Shown piece after piece: positions 1 through 12,384 of a DNA stretch of 64,000 bases. The notes beneath the pieces are model-generated. The model was not told the DNA's origin. It saw only the letters and a list, made by a program, of their open reading frames with translations, and made no database searches. The position numbers were made by a program, and so were the translations under genes. Within the stretch, counting starts at the first letter, position 1. Each line of letters opens with the position of its first letter. Source of the DNA: Phoronis australis (lineage: Eukaryota > Phoronida > Phoronidae); assembly GCA_002633005.1 (NCBI GenBank), contig NMRA01000182.1, positions 131,077 to 195,076 on the forward strand. Direction: 5' to 3'.

Positions 1-218
1 GGCCCTCTCCAGTTTACCCTGTGGTATGAGTTTGTTCAGGATCGCCATTTTTCGCAACTGTTGCTTGTATTTGTTGATGTTTTTCAGGAACCGGGGACAC
101 CGGATGCACTCCTGACGAGCGATTCGCTTGACTCGAGGCAGTTCATCTACACACAGTTTACCAGCGTAGAGCAGACGAAAGTCTATGTTGTCAATGTTAC
201 GCAATATATTCACTGCAC
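1..218 (-). CDS. MATCAP: MATCAP-like exon 5, truncated at window edge
   Basis: The acceptor TACTTTCAG lies directly before 218. The exon has no stop and continues off the window. It encodes NILRNIDNIDFRLLYAGKL followed by basic helical sequence, matching the IDF-LL-GK segment near the C-terminus of the family. Confidence 0.8.
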
Positions 219-3200
219 CTGAAAGTACAAGGTAACCTCAACATTATCCTGAAAATGTACACAACAAATTGCTACCAGAAGTATACTCAGTACTAAGTCA
301 GCCACAGCCAGATGGCAGCAATCTTAATTTGAATTTTAATTAAAATTTTCAGTGTCTTGACCTCATTTCGAAATTTTTACCACTATTCAATGTACAGGTC
401 AGACAACAACATATACATTACACAAATAAAAGACAAAGCTGACACACAATATTTTATGTAATTTGCATTATTACTGTGAGAACAATTTATTAAATGTTCA
501 TAGATGAACTGAACATTATACATGAAGCTTGACAGATAATAATAAATTACTAATTAATGTATGGAAAATATTAGGAGGTGAAGAGCATTTTTACAAAATA
601 TCAAAAAAACATTCGCTAACATTTTCTTTAAAAAATACTTTTTAATCAGGAACAGAGTGGCATGAATGACACACACAGACCCTTAAAGCCATAGACTATA
701 AACTTGAACTTGAATACTTACCATAAGTGGTCTAAATCAAAAGCCAGTTTCTTCAACACAGCATAGATTGATTGCATTTACAAATTTTCAAATATTTAAA
801 GCAAGACTTCTTTGATTTTGTTAAAGGGGGACATCAGCAATTTTTACCTAAAAAAGCAAACCTCCTGACACATTTCAGTGATTATGCTTGTCCCAAGCGC
901 CTTCTAGGCATGTATTAACAGTGAAGTCAGACAACCCATGACTTTCTTACATCCCCACTTTGCATTTTGTAGCACACACAGGTAAGGACCTGGGAACAGT
1001 GATTACGGTTGAGTAGGACCTTCAAAAATAGCCAAATTTGAAAATTCTAGATTTGATATCACTAAAATGAAGGGAAAAGGGGTACACCCTTGGATCTGCC
1101 CATGATTAGACTTAATGACAGCATACCCTGCCAGTGCCTGTAAACACCTGCAACTCACCTTCAAAATAACACTGATCTCCGCCATATCCTCCAGTTCCAC
1201 TTGGGTCAGCCAGACCTCGCTTAACACGTGTTACAAATCTCCACCGCAGTTCTGGGTTCATTACATATCGACCAAGATGGGTAAACAACTCTTGAAATGT
1301 CATTGTCTCTGACATGCAAGCAGTATCTATTAGAAAGAATATGTATTATTACAATTTTGACATAGTTTAAACAAAAATACTTATTTGTTTTGATGCACTT
1401 TAAGTCTTGTTAGCAATTCGACATCACTTGTAAGAATGTACAGATTGAAGTGGCATTAAAGTTGTGCTTTCTGTCAAAAAACGAGTTTTGAATTAGGCCA
1501 CATACCATTATAAAATTAGTTTGAAATTGTTCTTTACTAAGTTTAGATGTGATCTCAGAGATCTAAAAATGATTAAAAGAAACTTATCTCTCATGGTTGT
1601 AATGCATTGGATTCAAAACAAATTCTCGGCGACTGACTACCGTTCCCTAGTAAAGTTGTATTTCTCTCTAGGATTGTTCGGTTTTTGACATGAAAAAAGA
1701 TTTGTATGTCTGGAATTAGTTGCATTTGATTTTTGATTATTTACAAAAATCTCAATTCTCGATATAATGTACATCTATCAATACATGTCAGGATGTTGTA
1801 GTAAGTGTTTATAGTGATTTTCATGCAATAAAACTGATACATAATATTTTGTACAAAACCATTGTGAAACTTACAATATGACAATGCAGCCACTTTCAAG
1901 TATTGTACATTAGCCTGCAGAACGGTGTTTATTGTAGCTAAGCCCTCTTCTGTCTGAACTAGTTCATATGATCTCAAAGAACGCAGACCAAACTTCTTCC
2001 GATCAGAGAACCACGGCTGTAGGCCATCATTCAACATACGGTACTGCATGTCAGTTAAGGGACACATCTTAATTCTAGTTTCCAGAAGTGACCATATTGC
2101 CTGATGGATAAAACTCAAAAGCACTGCATTTTACAACTTAGAAAAGAGTTAAGATTCAAGCACAAATGGAATATGCAGGTGCATACTTAACCGCTGGTAT
2201 AGCCAGAAGTATTCAGCAGGGGGGATAAATGCAAAATTGTCGGTGGGTGTATATGAAATAAGTGGATACCTGGAGACACTTTCCAATGAACAAGGGGACA
2301 AATGTAATGGGTTTTGGCCAGATGTGGACTTTTTGCAATGAACGGGGGGGGGCATGGCCCAATTGAGTCCCCCCCATTGGTCATACAGGTGTTGTTAACA
2401 AAAAGTAGTCTCCATTTTGACAGAAAGTAGTTACCCTGACCAGATAAGCTGCATGAGCACAGCATAACAATATATATTATAGCTTTCACATGGTGGGCGC
2501 AAAATAAATCTTGCACTGAAATTTATCAGTAGTGTGTGCAGCATACAACAAATATATTCATTTAGATAGTTTGGTCTGGCCACATGATTATTAGCTTACA
2601 TTAAGTCTGTTGGTAATGATCGCTCCAAAAAGTAATCAAAGATTTATACTTAAACAGTAAATCAATACACTTATAGATAGATTCTATTGATAGCGGTAAT
2701 GATTACTTCAACCATTCTATATACATTGTATAATAATAGTTTCACCAATCAAAAATTAATTCTGACATTGTGTGTTTGGAATAGGGTGTATTACAGTAAA
2801 TGCGTTGAGTGCCTACATGTCCTTGTTAAAAATATTATATGTTAAAGAAAAAAAATCTTGAATAAGAGATTTGATGCATTGGACCATGACAATCTTGGAG
2901 TACATGAGCCCTTCCCAAAGAGTCCAGGAAATCGAAGCCTTAAATAAGCCAATTTTTTTTTAACTTTCAACAAGTTTTGAAGTCTCTTCAACTACTGAAA
3001 GAGGGACAAAGATCTGAATGTGAATTTGTCAGGAGCATGTTCATACTGTTTTGAGCTACACCAGAAAATATGAAACTAANATTTACAAAAAACACAGTAA
3101 TTTAAACTTTCAGGATGTGGGGAGTTTTAGAAAAATATGTAAAGGATACAAAATGTGTGCCAATTTCATGGTTGGCCAAGCAGTGAATTCCTTTGGTCCT

Positions 3201-4546
3201 CATATAGACATTGTCCTCATTGTTTCTAATGAACATTGTATACTTCCTTGCCTCTGGTCGATTGTACTTGATACTGGGACCTTGCCACATCATACGAGCA
3301 CTGGAAATGAAAAATCAGATTGCATTTTAAAAATCCAATGATATGTTGCAGGACAACAAAACAATTTCAATATTCATCAGAGAAGAAATTTAATTGTTTT
3401 TTTCCAATCCCAAAGGTGTCTCTGGTATAGTTAGTTTTGCAGAGGAGACCCTGCACATTCTACCTCATTGTGACTGATATGTGATGCGTATTGTACTCTT
3501 CAGATCCATTAAACAAGGCATGAAGTATGTTGACGCGATCCAACATTTGTGCAAAATAATAGAAAGAACAAGACATCATTTCTCACACAAAAAATTGGCT
3601 CACATCAACACTAATTAAAAAACATGGTTTTAAGCATGGGACAATACAGGATGTCTCAAAAAGTACACATTCCAGTGATATATAAACCCTGAACAAGCCG
3701 TGAAAGTTGCCATGCACAATGAAACCTAATACCTACGTTACTGGAGTGAGCATTGGCTTGCTTTTGAAACCAATGAAAACTTATCAGAAATGAAATGAAT
3801 TAAGCTAGACAAGAAAATTTACTAAAACAACTTATTTTCAGTCATGTTGTTGAAGGGACAATAAACCTTCATCTTCTATCAAAAGACAGCTGTCAGGGAA
3901 ATTGCAGGCAGTTTATAGTAAAAAATCTATTCAAACAATGGACAAGAACACGGGGACATTTGCATTGAAAAAATAAATGCCCCTTTGAATGATGATGCAA
4001 ACTGTCAATTATCTCGCTTTGAATTTCTCCCAAACAGAATTAAAAACATTCTTAGTAAAACTTACCACATAAAGGTTCATTGAAACAAAGGACAATGAAA
4101 TCTGAAATAAAAATTAATTAAACAAAGAATTGTTACCTTGAAGAAAGATCTTTGGCAAATACTATCTTGAAAGCCCCTTCGACCCTGTTGAGCTGTAAAT
4201 ATTTGGTCAGCAAAGTGGTTGCAGTTGTTTCATCAATGGGTGATCCAAATGCAACATCCATGAAATAGTCATCGGTACCATATTTATCTCTAGTTATCTC
4301 CAATATCCTGACTGCCTCCTTGAAATAATGATGATGAATCTGTCCCTTTTGTTGCTTGACAACCTTTTCTACCTTTTCAGCAGAATTGAATTCAAATGAT
4401 GGCACTGCACCATGCTTGAAAAATTGTTCTTTTTGCTCGTTCAAGTTCGTTGGACATAACGAGTTTTTGTACTTTGGCGGTGTGACATCATAAAACTTGA
4501 AGATGTTTTCCTTTTCACCCTGTGTCTGTTTTAGTTCTTTGGTCAT
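1..4546 (-). CDS. MATCAP: MATCAP-family microtubule tyrosine carboxypeptidase, five coding exons, 3' end cut by window
   Basis: Five exons (4546-4137, 3300-3150, 2043-1875, 1326-1159, 218-1) join in frame through GT-AG introns with matching phases and give about 372 residues before the window ends. The product matches the KIAA0895/KIAA0895L (DUF1704, MATCAP1/2) family. Seen in the sequence are the N-terminal PTNLNEQ segment, the zinc motif HEIGTH (residues 181-186), the downstream TEEGLA with the probable third zinc ligand (E219 or E220), and the RVKRGL and IDFRLL segments. In mammals this family removes the C-terminal tyrosine of alpha-tubulin on microtubules, so that role is inferred here. 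The ATG at 4546 is chosen because a TGA lies in frame four codons upstream. The N-terminus is short compared with the vertebrate proteins, which carry a long disordered leader. About 15 extra residues seem to precede the HEIGTH motif. Remaining C-terminal exons lie outside the window. Confidence 0.88.
219..1158 (-). other. Intron of MATCAP-like gene
   Basis: This is AT-rich sequence between exons 4 and 5. No other gene or clear repeat is seen. The remaining introns (1327-1874, 2044-3149, 3301-4136) are likewise without recognisable features. Confidence 0.75.
1159..1326 (-). CDS. MATCAP: MATCAP-like exon 4
   Basis: The acceptor AATAG before 1326 was chosen over the nearer GTCAG. The nearer site would create a TAG stop at the junction, and this one restores the conserved spacing between ALSYY and MTFQELF. 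The donor is GAAG|GTGAGT at 1159/1158. The exon encodes the RWRFVTRVKRGL segment typical of the family. Confidence 0.82.
1875..2043 (-). CDS. MATCAP: MATCAP-like exon 3
   Basis: The acceptor is CATGCAG before 2043 and the donor is ATATT|GTAAGT at 1875/1874. It encodes residues 188-243, including LQPW and the TEEGLA motif, whose glutamate is the expected third zinc ligand. Phase runs from 0 to 1. Confidence 0.85.
3150..3300 (-). CDS. MATCAP: MATCAP-like exon 2, carries the HEIGTH zinc motif
   Basis: The acceptor TTTCCAG precedes position 3300 and the donor is TTTT|GTATCC at 3150/3149. The 151-nt length takes the reading frame from phase 2 to phase 0. The exon ends directly after H-E-I-G-T-H-F, the catalytic HExxxH site of the family. 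The reverse complement of this region also gives an open frame, which is a shadow. Confidence 0.85.
4137..4546 (-). CDS. MATCAP: MATCAP-like exon 1 of coding sequence
   Basis: This exon encodes residues 1-136 and the first two bases of codon 137. It ends at a CAAG|GTAAC donor. It carries the conserved PTNLNEQ block and the helical segment FKEAVRILEI. A possible acceptor for a 5' UTR intron (a T-run followed by CAG) lies at 4578-4587. Confidence 0.85.
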
Positions 4547-5472
4547 TTTTGTGCGTCATAAGCTGATAACTGTTTCACTGAAAAAATGAGGAAATATATG
4601 AAACAGACATTGATTAGACAAGATTCATAAAGTCTAATGATGATCAAATATCAGGAAATCACTGTGCATTGAATACTAATCAAATTTAACACAGAAGTTC
4701 TTTCAGTCAGTCTTCCCCCTACTCCTCCAACNTCTGCCCGCCACTTACAAACTACATGTTGTCATTCGGGCAGCATATGTTCCCACCATGTTGCATAACA
4801 CCTAGCCTTGATAATAGTGATACAGCTAGCAGGCTGGCCAAATGTTAACCCATTCAGACTTTACTGAATTCTTCTGGAGCATAAGATCGCTGATACAGTG
4901 GTATACACAAGTCAAGTTGCCCCATTCTGTTGGTCTTCTAGGTACCGAGAGGTTCAGGTACAGCAACAAAGGAAATTTCATTAGAAACTTGGCTGAACTT
5001 TCGTGGCTTCATGTACTTTGTCAATAGATTTGAAACTTTTGATTGATGAAAAAAGCATACGAAATAATAAGTATGGAATCATTTGTGTGATAATAACAGG
5101 TTGGACAAAAATACCGTCAAAACTATAATTATCTCCCGACCTTTCCATTTTTTGTCTTAAATATGCAAATTATACTGGTCACCTGACCAAAAAAGCTGTG
5201 ACCACTGAAAACATGGCTGTAAAAAGGCAATTTTAAGATGTGCTGAGTAAATTGCACTTGCAATAGCTAGGATTGAATCTAACATAGTTGCAAGATGATC
5301 AAAACATCTAAGCAAGGATAAATTGACGCGGGACAAGTATATCTAGTAGTAACCAATAAGTCTCAACTTGTTGAGCTCACTGGTTTGCAGTAATATTTTC
5401 ACTCAAACATTATCACAACACCAGTTCCCAGAGCTCTCAGTTGGTAAAGTACACACGAGAGCTATCAGCCTA

Positions 5473-5510
5473 GCCTAGGAACCAGTAAGAGAGCTTACTG
5501 GTTCCTAGGC
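5473..5510. repeat. Perfect 17-bp inverted repeat with 4-nt loop
   Basis: The arm GCCTAGGAACCAGTAAG (5473-5489) is followed by the loop AGAG and its exact reverse complement (5494-5510). It lies in the presumed 5' flank of the MATCAP-like gene, and no other part of a transposon is recognised around it. Confidence 0.85.
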
Positions 5511-5671
5511 CTAGTGTAGCAAAATACCAAGGTCCTGAGCTATGTTCAGTGATGACTCAGCTACACTGCTGGTTGCAGAAAACCCGGGTAACTATGGATG
5601 TAAATTCGCCTTTTTTAGCAATGAAGGGCAAAGGAAAGCTATCCTGTCAAATCAGAGTTCGTAATACTTAC

Positions 5672-5802
5672 CCTGGAATCACCTATATTATCAAGATGCT
5701 TGGCAGAACTCTGCTGGGACAGACTTTTTGGCAACAACTTCTGTCCCATCACGTTCGCCATCTTGATAGTCGACGCTGAGGTTGTTAAGGGTAATGACGT
5801 CA
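5672..5802 (-). promoter_or_regulatory. Candidate promoter and first exon of the MATCAP-like gene
   Basis: Read on the minus strand, a perfect CRE palindrome TGACGTCA (5795-5802) is followed by a YY1-type site CAAGATGGCGAACGT (5765-5751) and then by a strong donor CCAGG|GTAAGT at 5672/5671. YY1 sites in this orientation often sit just downstream of a start site. The ATG inside the YY1 site opens a 30-codon frame up to the donor. It could be an upstream ORF or an alternative N-terminus. This is inferred from motifs only. Confidence 0.4.
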
Positions 5803-5859
5803 TCAGTTAAAGGGCATTGGGTAGTGCGCGCCATCTGGGGTCACCAAAGAAGCTCCTTC

Positions 5860-7842
5860 ATGAACAATACACGCCGAAAGGAGTCGCCTCTGACTCCGAC
5901 GGATCCGCTGCCAAAGCCAAAGGAGGCACACTTACAGTTACTGCAGGGTTTTGACTGCTGACACACACCCAAGTGGAGACGAGTCCTTATCTCATGTCCT
6001 TATCGAGAGTCTGAAAAAACAAACTCAAAAGCACTACTCAAGATAACTTAAACTTAAATCTGCTACAGATTTTTAATCGGCTAATTCACATCTGGAAAAA
6101 CTAAAAAATACGGTCCAAAAAACACCAAATTTGATAGTTTTCTCCCCTAATTTACTACTTCCCTGCAAGTGCTAGAAAAAAAATCTGTCAACATATTCAG
6201 AATGCTCATTCTCTCAAGATTCTTAAAATGTGGTCAGAGTACGCCCCTTACCAGCTACTTTTTTTTCGCAATTTCGTTCTGTCTGACAGCCACCATCAGT
6301 TATCTTAGTCAGCAAGCGACAGCAACCATTTTGCATGGAAAGTGGGTCACGGCTAAAAAAACATGGTTTTCACATTCAAAAACACAAGTAAATCAGTTTC
6401 CTGGCAATTTTTTTCAACAAATTCCTCAAACTTGACACACGCCCTGTATTTAAATTCTAGGCCTGTGGCTACAGCCTAACTGCTTACTGCCACCAAAGCA
6501 CTTTGCATAGATGAACGACGATACTAACATCTGATCACAGGCGCACCCCAGTGGTTAAAGAAAAGGATGTCTGATGTGCCTGAACTCTGGATGTGGCCCC
6601 TGAGGAGCAGTTTCGAGGCGGCCAACAAATGAATTGAGCCATTTAGGTATCGGCTAAAATTTCCTGACTAGTGAAATAAACTTCAATCTTGCGACACCGA
6701 GCACTAAATCACTGACCCATGACAGAAGAACTACAACCTAGAATAGTCCTACCATAGACCAAAAAGGGCATTTTCTACATCATGATAATCATGACACTGT
6801 AAGAAGTCTGTTGAAACTCAAATGTTTCAAACGAATAAAAACAAAAACAGTTTACCGCACCTGTGAAGTTGATTTTTGAAAAGTACATAACGTGTTGGAA
6901 CCTTTCAGATTTTGGTCTTAAATATTGTTTATAATAACTCATACCAAAACCCCTCGTGCTTACATTGTTCGCAGACAAGTTAAAAATACATTTTTGGGGC
7001 TCTGATAAAATGAATTGGAACTCAAACCAGCTTTCTTAAAACGTGATTTCCTTTCAACGTGACGAGTCTTTTTTTTTTCAAAATAAAAAGTATGTGGTAT
7101 GCACATTTTTGTTATTCTAGGATACATTTGTGATTAATAAAATCCACAACAATTCTTTACTTTTCCAAACCCTGGAAACACAGCAAATGATACCAAACGC
7201 ATGTGGTACAAGCAAACATTTTATTGTATGCCTTTTCATGGTCAAAAAGTTTTATATCTTGGGCTAACCCGTTTTAACAGCCGTACTTATAGCCTATCTG
7301 ACAAAGACTTTTTACTCGGTTACCCATGGTAGATGCATAACTTGTACTCTGCCACGGGTACAAGAAATGAATTTCTCTCAGTTTGAGATTGGTTAATGTT
7401 GTTTGCAGCGTCCTCAAGTGCTCAACATAGCACAAAAAATGTGCTCTTTAAAACGTGGAAATTGTTTAAATAATGAATTAGAAATACTGTATTTATTCAT
7501 ACAAGGAGAAATTAGATTGTCAGATGAAAGTACTCAGGAAAAGTACGACTTACTGCCGACGGTGTTGTTACTTTCACATTTAATATTCTGTAGAGAATAA
7601 ATAAAGCACTGTTTGTTAGTTATGCTGTACATTATGAATTATTCTTAGTAATAAGCCCGTACGAAGGTAAACCTTATTGGAGGCACAGACATATCCAATT
7701 TCGTCAAAATCTNTAAAGCCGGAAGGCAGATACAGAGCGCCTTTCCTTTTGAGTTCCAGGACCTTTTTAAAATCCATATTTTCATTTTCAGTAAGAATTA
7801 CAAGCGTTTAAATGTCTAAAGGGCATCTAGGAGAGTCCTGGG
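5860..7842. other. Non-coding stretch, nothing recognised
   Basis: The stretch holds only short open frames without family features, and AT-rich sequence. No RNA gene, repeat array or exon was recognised. Confidence 0.6.
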
Positions 7843-8238
7843 CCCGGTCTCCAATCTTTTTACTCGAAATGGAACTCGAAATTAGGTTTGGCATTTTCTA
7901 CTTACTTTTGGGCGAACTCAAGATAAGTGTCTATTATTCTATGCTCGAGTACACAATAACTTACGTAGATAATTTATTGCCCTTAGTTCACAGTTTGTAA
8001 ACCCAATATTAAAGCAATAAGTTCGAGTTTGAACTCGAAATTTCGAGTTTTTACTCGAGTTTGTAGCACGAATATAAGGGTCTTCATGGGCAAACTTGAA
8101 CTAGAAACTCCTATGCATAAACTATAATGTATTCGAGCACAGTCTGATAACCAATTATCTTAAGTTCGCACAAAAGGAGCAGAGAAATTGCCAAAAATAG
8201 TTCCGAGTTCGTTTCGAGTACAAAGATTAGAGACCGGG
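7843..8238. mobile_element. Foldback / long terminal inverted repeat element, about 400 bp
   Basis: The left end starts CCCGGTCTCCAATCTTTTTA. The reverse complement of the right end starts CCCGGTCTCTAATCTTTGTA. Similarity between the arms continues for about 90 bp, through ACTCGAAA, a GGCA-TTTTCT-like block and GGGCGAACTCAAGATAA versus GTGCGAACTTAAGATAA. The centre (about 8010-8065) has further TTCGAGTTT palindromes. No open frame codes for a transposase, so this looks like a non-autonomous element. A clean target-site duplication was not found; CTGGG occurs on both flanks. Confidence 0.75.
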
Positions 8239-8245
8239 CTCTGGG

Positions 8246-11200
8246 TATCCGCAACTGAGAAATTTTCATTATCATTTGAACGTGAATTCTGGCGCATTTC
8301 AGAGGTTGGCTGCTACGATTTCAGAAATAAATTTTGCGTTTGAAAATTCATATAGTTTTTGTTGATATTTTGACTACCTAGAAACATGTGAAACTTATGG
8401 GTAATCTGTTATATTGACATGTTACACGGCCATCACAAAATCTCACGACGTCCGACAGTCTAACCCACACAGCGAGTGTCCCATGAACAAAAACAAACAA
8501 AGCTTTTCTAAGAACCATCTTCACGAGAAACGCTATTATCATGATTCTTCGATCAAAAATAGCGATGATTATATCATCATGGCATCATCGAGTAAATTGT
8601 CATTTTCTGTTTCTTTCACAAATAGTGGTGACAATTTTACTACACTTCCGTTTCCGTTACGAATTTAAGCCCGTATCACAATCTTGGTTGTTTTGGAGCC
8701 GCGTGTCTTGATGCTGTAGTACTTAGCTTGAAGATGACAATTAGAAATTTTATCTACTTGTAGCGTGAATAGCTGACAAATCCTCTTTTTTAAATTGGGT
8801 ATTCCTCTCTTCGTTGTTGAAGTCAGTGTCTTCTGAAATGTTTTCCGTCATTTTTCCATTGGATGCGTCCATGCCCGGCTTTTTTCTTGTTTTGCCCGAA
8901 ATATTCACCATTTTTTAATCTGAAAGGGGGATATCTGCCCTCCCTCCCCAAAACGCCCATGGTTGCCCTATAAATCGCCTATGTGACCTGCGACGTGACA
9001 ATTTGCCCTGCAAATCAGCTGTTATTGAAGAGTTGTCGCAACCGCACGTTAGTTTCGTCCTTGACGCTGCCAATTATTGGGGGCACGAACCTCACCCTCC
9101 CCGACTACCGGCTTTCTGCGGCCCTGTATAAGCAGTAAGTAATCCGCAGACCGTGTACAGTCCATGGGATGTGGTTTGTATCAGTCTACGTTTTCACTAC
9201 GAGCTAACGCCCTGCGCACTTCATGTAAGCTTATGAATCGCGTATTGACATTCCATGATGGCGGATACCAACGTGAAAAAATATTAGAGTGATAAGAGAA
9301 CCAAGCCGTGCCATTGATGGGAGGGACACCCTTCGTTACTAAGTTACCAATAATGAGACAGAGTAGTTCGGAGCCGTCTAGTTTCTGCTCCGAGACGCTT
9401 CTAGAGGAAATCTATTGCTTGGTGTTTAAATCAACCAATAGATGTCTCACAGTCGATCGTCTTACGTTGGTAGTAAATGATTCCCAAGTTGCTGGTTGTT
9501 CAAATTGCTCTGAATATTGAAGTAAAAGCGAAACATGGCACTTTCGTAAACCAATAGTAATGAGCATGGAATGATAACAACTTTTATTCATTTGCTTTTA
9601 CTTATTATTTTTTCTCACGTATCCTACATACAAACGAATTTGTGAAATAGTAAAACAATAAGGTTTGGGTGACAAATACATGTAGGATGAAACACATTCC
9701 TTCACATTCGATTGTTTTGTAAGTCATTTAAGTTGATAAATATTTTATCAACAACATTATAAAGGTAATTTTAAGCAGCCAAAAACAATAAATTTACTTT
9801 AGGTGATTTTAAACTGTAAAATTCAAACTATGAGAATAACACGAAGCTTCGTTTTTATATAACGTGGATCAAATATGAAGGAAAATTCTCACGTGCGCAG
9901 CAGTCATGCCATTGATAAAATGGATGTTGCAATTATGTGCTATCCAGCGTGTTTTCACTCTGAATGGCTGAGCTAATGACAAGACAGCGCGGAGAAACCC
10001 GCTGGCTAATTATACCTGTAGTGTTGTGCAGGTGTTATTTTTTCGTGCTCGTAACTTTCCATATGCTTTGTCCGTTCACTGACCGACAACCTAACTCTGC
10101 GTTAAAAAGTTAGAGTTTGGAAGTGTAATCCAGTTTCGGCATTAGATCATCTGATGGCTAGGCCAAATTAGAGGCGAGAAGTTTATAACGGAATGGAAAT
10201 TATAAGACGTATTGTAAGACGTAAATTGCTTTTGTTAGGGTGACAGATGAGCGGATTTGGTTGTTCGATTTTTGTGCAGGAAGAATAAAAGAAATTTGAG
10301 ACACTAATTTACCATAGAAGATAAAACGATGACCGCAGCTTTCAAAATATTTTGAGCGGTGGCTTATTAGGAAGATAAAACGACGGTCTATTTTACCTGT
10401 TTATACTTTATGTAATTGCCTTCAAGCGATTTGTACCGTGAACCATCTCCTGAGGTTTAGGTACCCAGTGACCCAGCAGGTAAACTGTTTGGAGGGATGT
10501 AACCTACAGACAAATGCGGGTTTGTTAGTGATGTAATACCTTTCAGAGATGCTCGGATTTTATGGCGGTCAGCGGTTAGAAATTACATTTGTACTTGGTT
10601 ACCCTGTTTAGATCATAGTCAAATTTGGATTCACTAATAAACGCTCACTTATGAACGGTCCGGGTCCTCATGGAGGCAGCCGGGGCAAAGGCAATTTTCC
10701 AATTATCCACCCGTGGCGTTTTAGGAATGTTCGGGGAGAACCTTGAGCTCAATTAATGAGATTATAAATATTAAAATAAACACAGGCGTTTTAAACCCGT
10801 TTAATAAAATTCATGCAATGTGTATTTGAGCGTTATGAATGGCGTATGATGTGCAATTTATTCTATTCTTGAATGGTTTAGGCGAAGAGACTATTGATAA
10901 CCTCTTCCGTGATCGTGATTCTTATCTTTCTGACAACAAACTGAGAGGTTGGCTCCAGAGAAGAGAGAACTCCACATGGGGGAGGTTCTCAACGTGGGGT
11001 TATTGCCCTTCTACTAATAAAATTTGTAATACCAAAGAATAAAAAATGACGTGTTTGCAATGTAAAAGTTTCATTACAGATGGGTGTACATACTTTTAAT
11101 ATACAAACTCTTTGCGGTCGCGGAAGACGCGAATGAAAATGAAAAGGAAAGTCTTGTGCCGCCGTCCGTTTTTATGTGAAGTAGGAACGAGTGGACGGAG

Positions 11201-12321
11201 AACTCGTTATGAGGTTTTCACTGAGCATAAAGTTTCAATCAGTTTCATGCCTCTGTCGTCCCAACAAATAGCCGTAACAATTCGCACGCTGTTTCATTTT
11301 CAATAGAAACGTTGGCTGGTGGAATTTGCCATAAAACTGGACTACAATACCCGATGCGATTCCTCATCATGATAATGCGAGCCGATTTAAAGAGCCTGCG
11401 CAGTGGGGGTTTGGAGTTGGCATTAGCAAGACGCTAATGCACTTCTGCACGAAGTTGTGAGTAGATCCGTCATCGAGTTGGGCCATGTGTGACCTGGACT
11501 TGTAACTGGAGTTAGTGATTACAAACTGTTGAGTACTTTCACAACGGAAAACTGACTGAATTTCACCACCGATAAAATTTGATGTCCTCGTTTAGAGTAG
11601 ACCTATTGTTACTCGAATTATCAACTTGTCATTTATAAAGACACGATTTGTAGATCAATGTATTATGGATAGACTTCCCAGAGGTAGTCCGTGGATGTGA
11701 ATCTTGTGCGTTTTACCATTTGTTAGAAGACGTAAAACAGGACCCAGTCACAGAGCGACATTATAATCAGCGTTGTCGCAGGTGAATCAGGCTAGTGTTC
11801 GAAGCGCGTTGGGCTTACTGAGAAAATTGCCTATCTCTGGAAGACGTGTCTCTAATTTTAGCCGTTTGTTAGTTGTCCCCGGTTACTGGCGTAGCCTGTG
11901 CTGCTGATAAATAAAGGATTTAAATTGGACCATCTCTCCGTGGTGGTGGTGATGGTGAGTAAAAGACAAAGGTTGTTGTGTGGTTACTCGGTGAGAAGGT
12001 AATTGTGGATAAATCGTGTTGGACGCTGGCACTGAGCGCAGAAGTGTACATTATAGCGAGTGTTGCATTCGTAGATTTTACTTGCGGGCGCATTTACCTG
12101 TGTTGCTCACCTGCGGTTGGTTTACTGACAGTGTGAGATACAAGAGGAAAGTTGGTGTAACCGTGCACGACTGTGTGTGGTGGTTATTGTTGAACGCAGA
12201 CGATCAATTTTAATTTGACAAGGCATGCACCGTGGTTAGTGTCACAGATGACGTAAAGTGTTGTAAATTTACCATGCCATGAACAAAACCCTACTTGAAC
12301 AATAATCAGCTTTGTTGAAAA
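8246..12321. other. Non-coding region upstream of FJX1
   Basis: No conserved coding frame is seen. The last 1-2 kb probably includes the FJX1 promoter and 5' UTR, but no TATA box or other decisive start-site signal was identified. Several short frames around 10.8-12.2 kb show no family features. Confidence 0.5.
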
Positions 12322-12384
12322 TGAAGACTGTTATCTCGGAGACGGATCGGTGAAGAAAATCGAAATTTAGTCATTAGGAAGACG

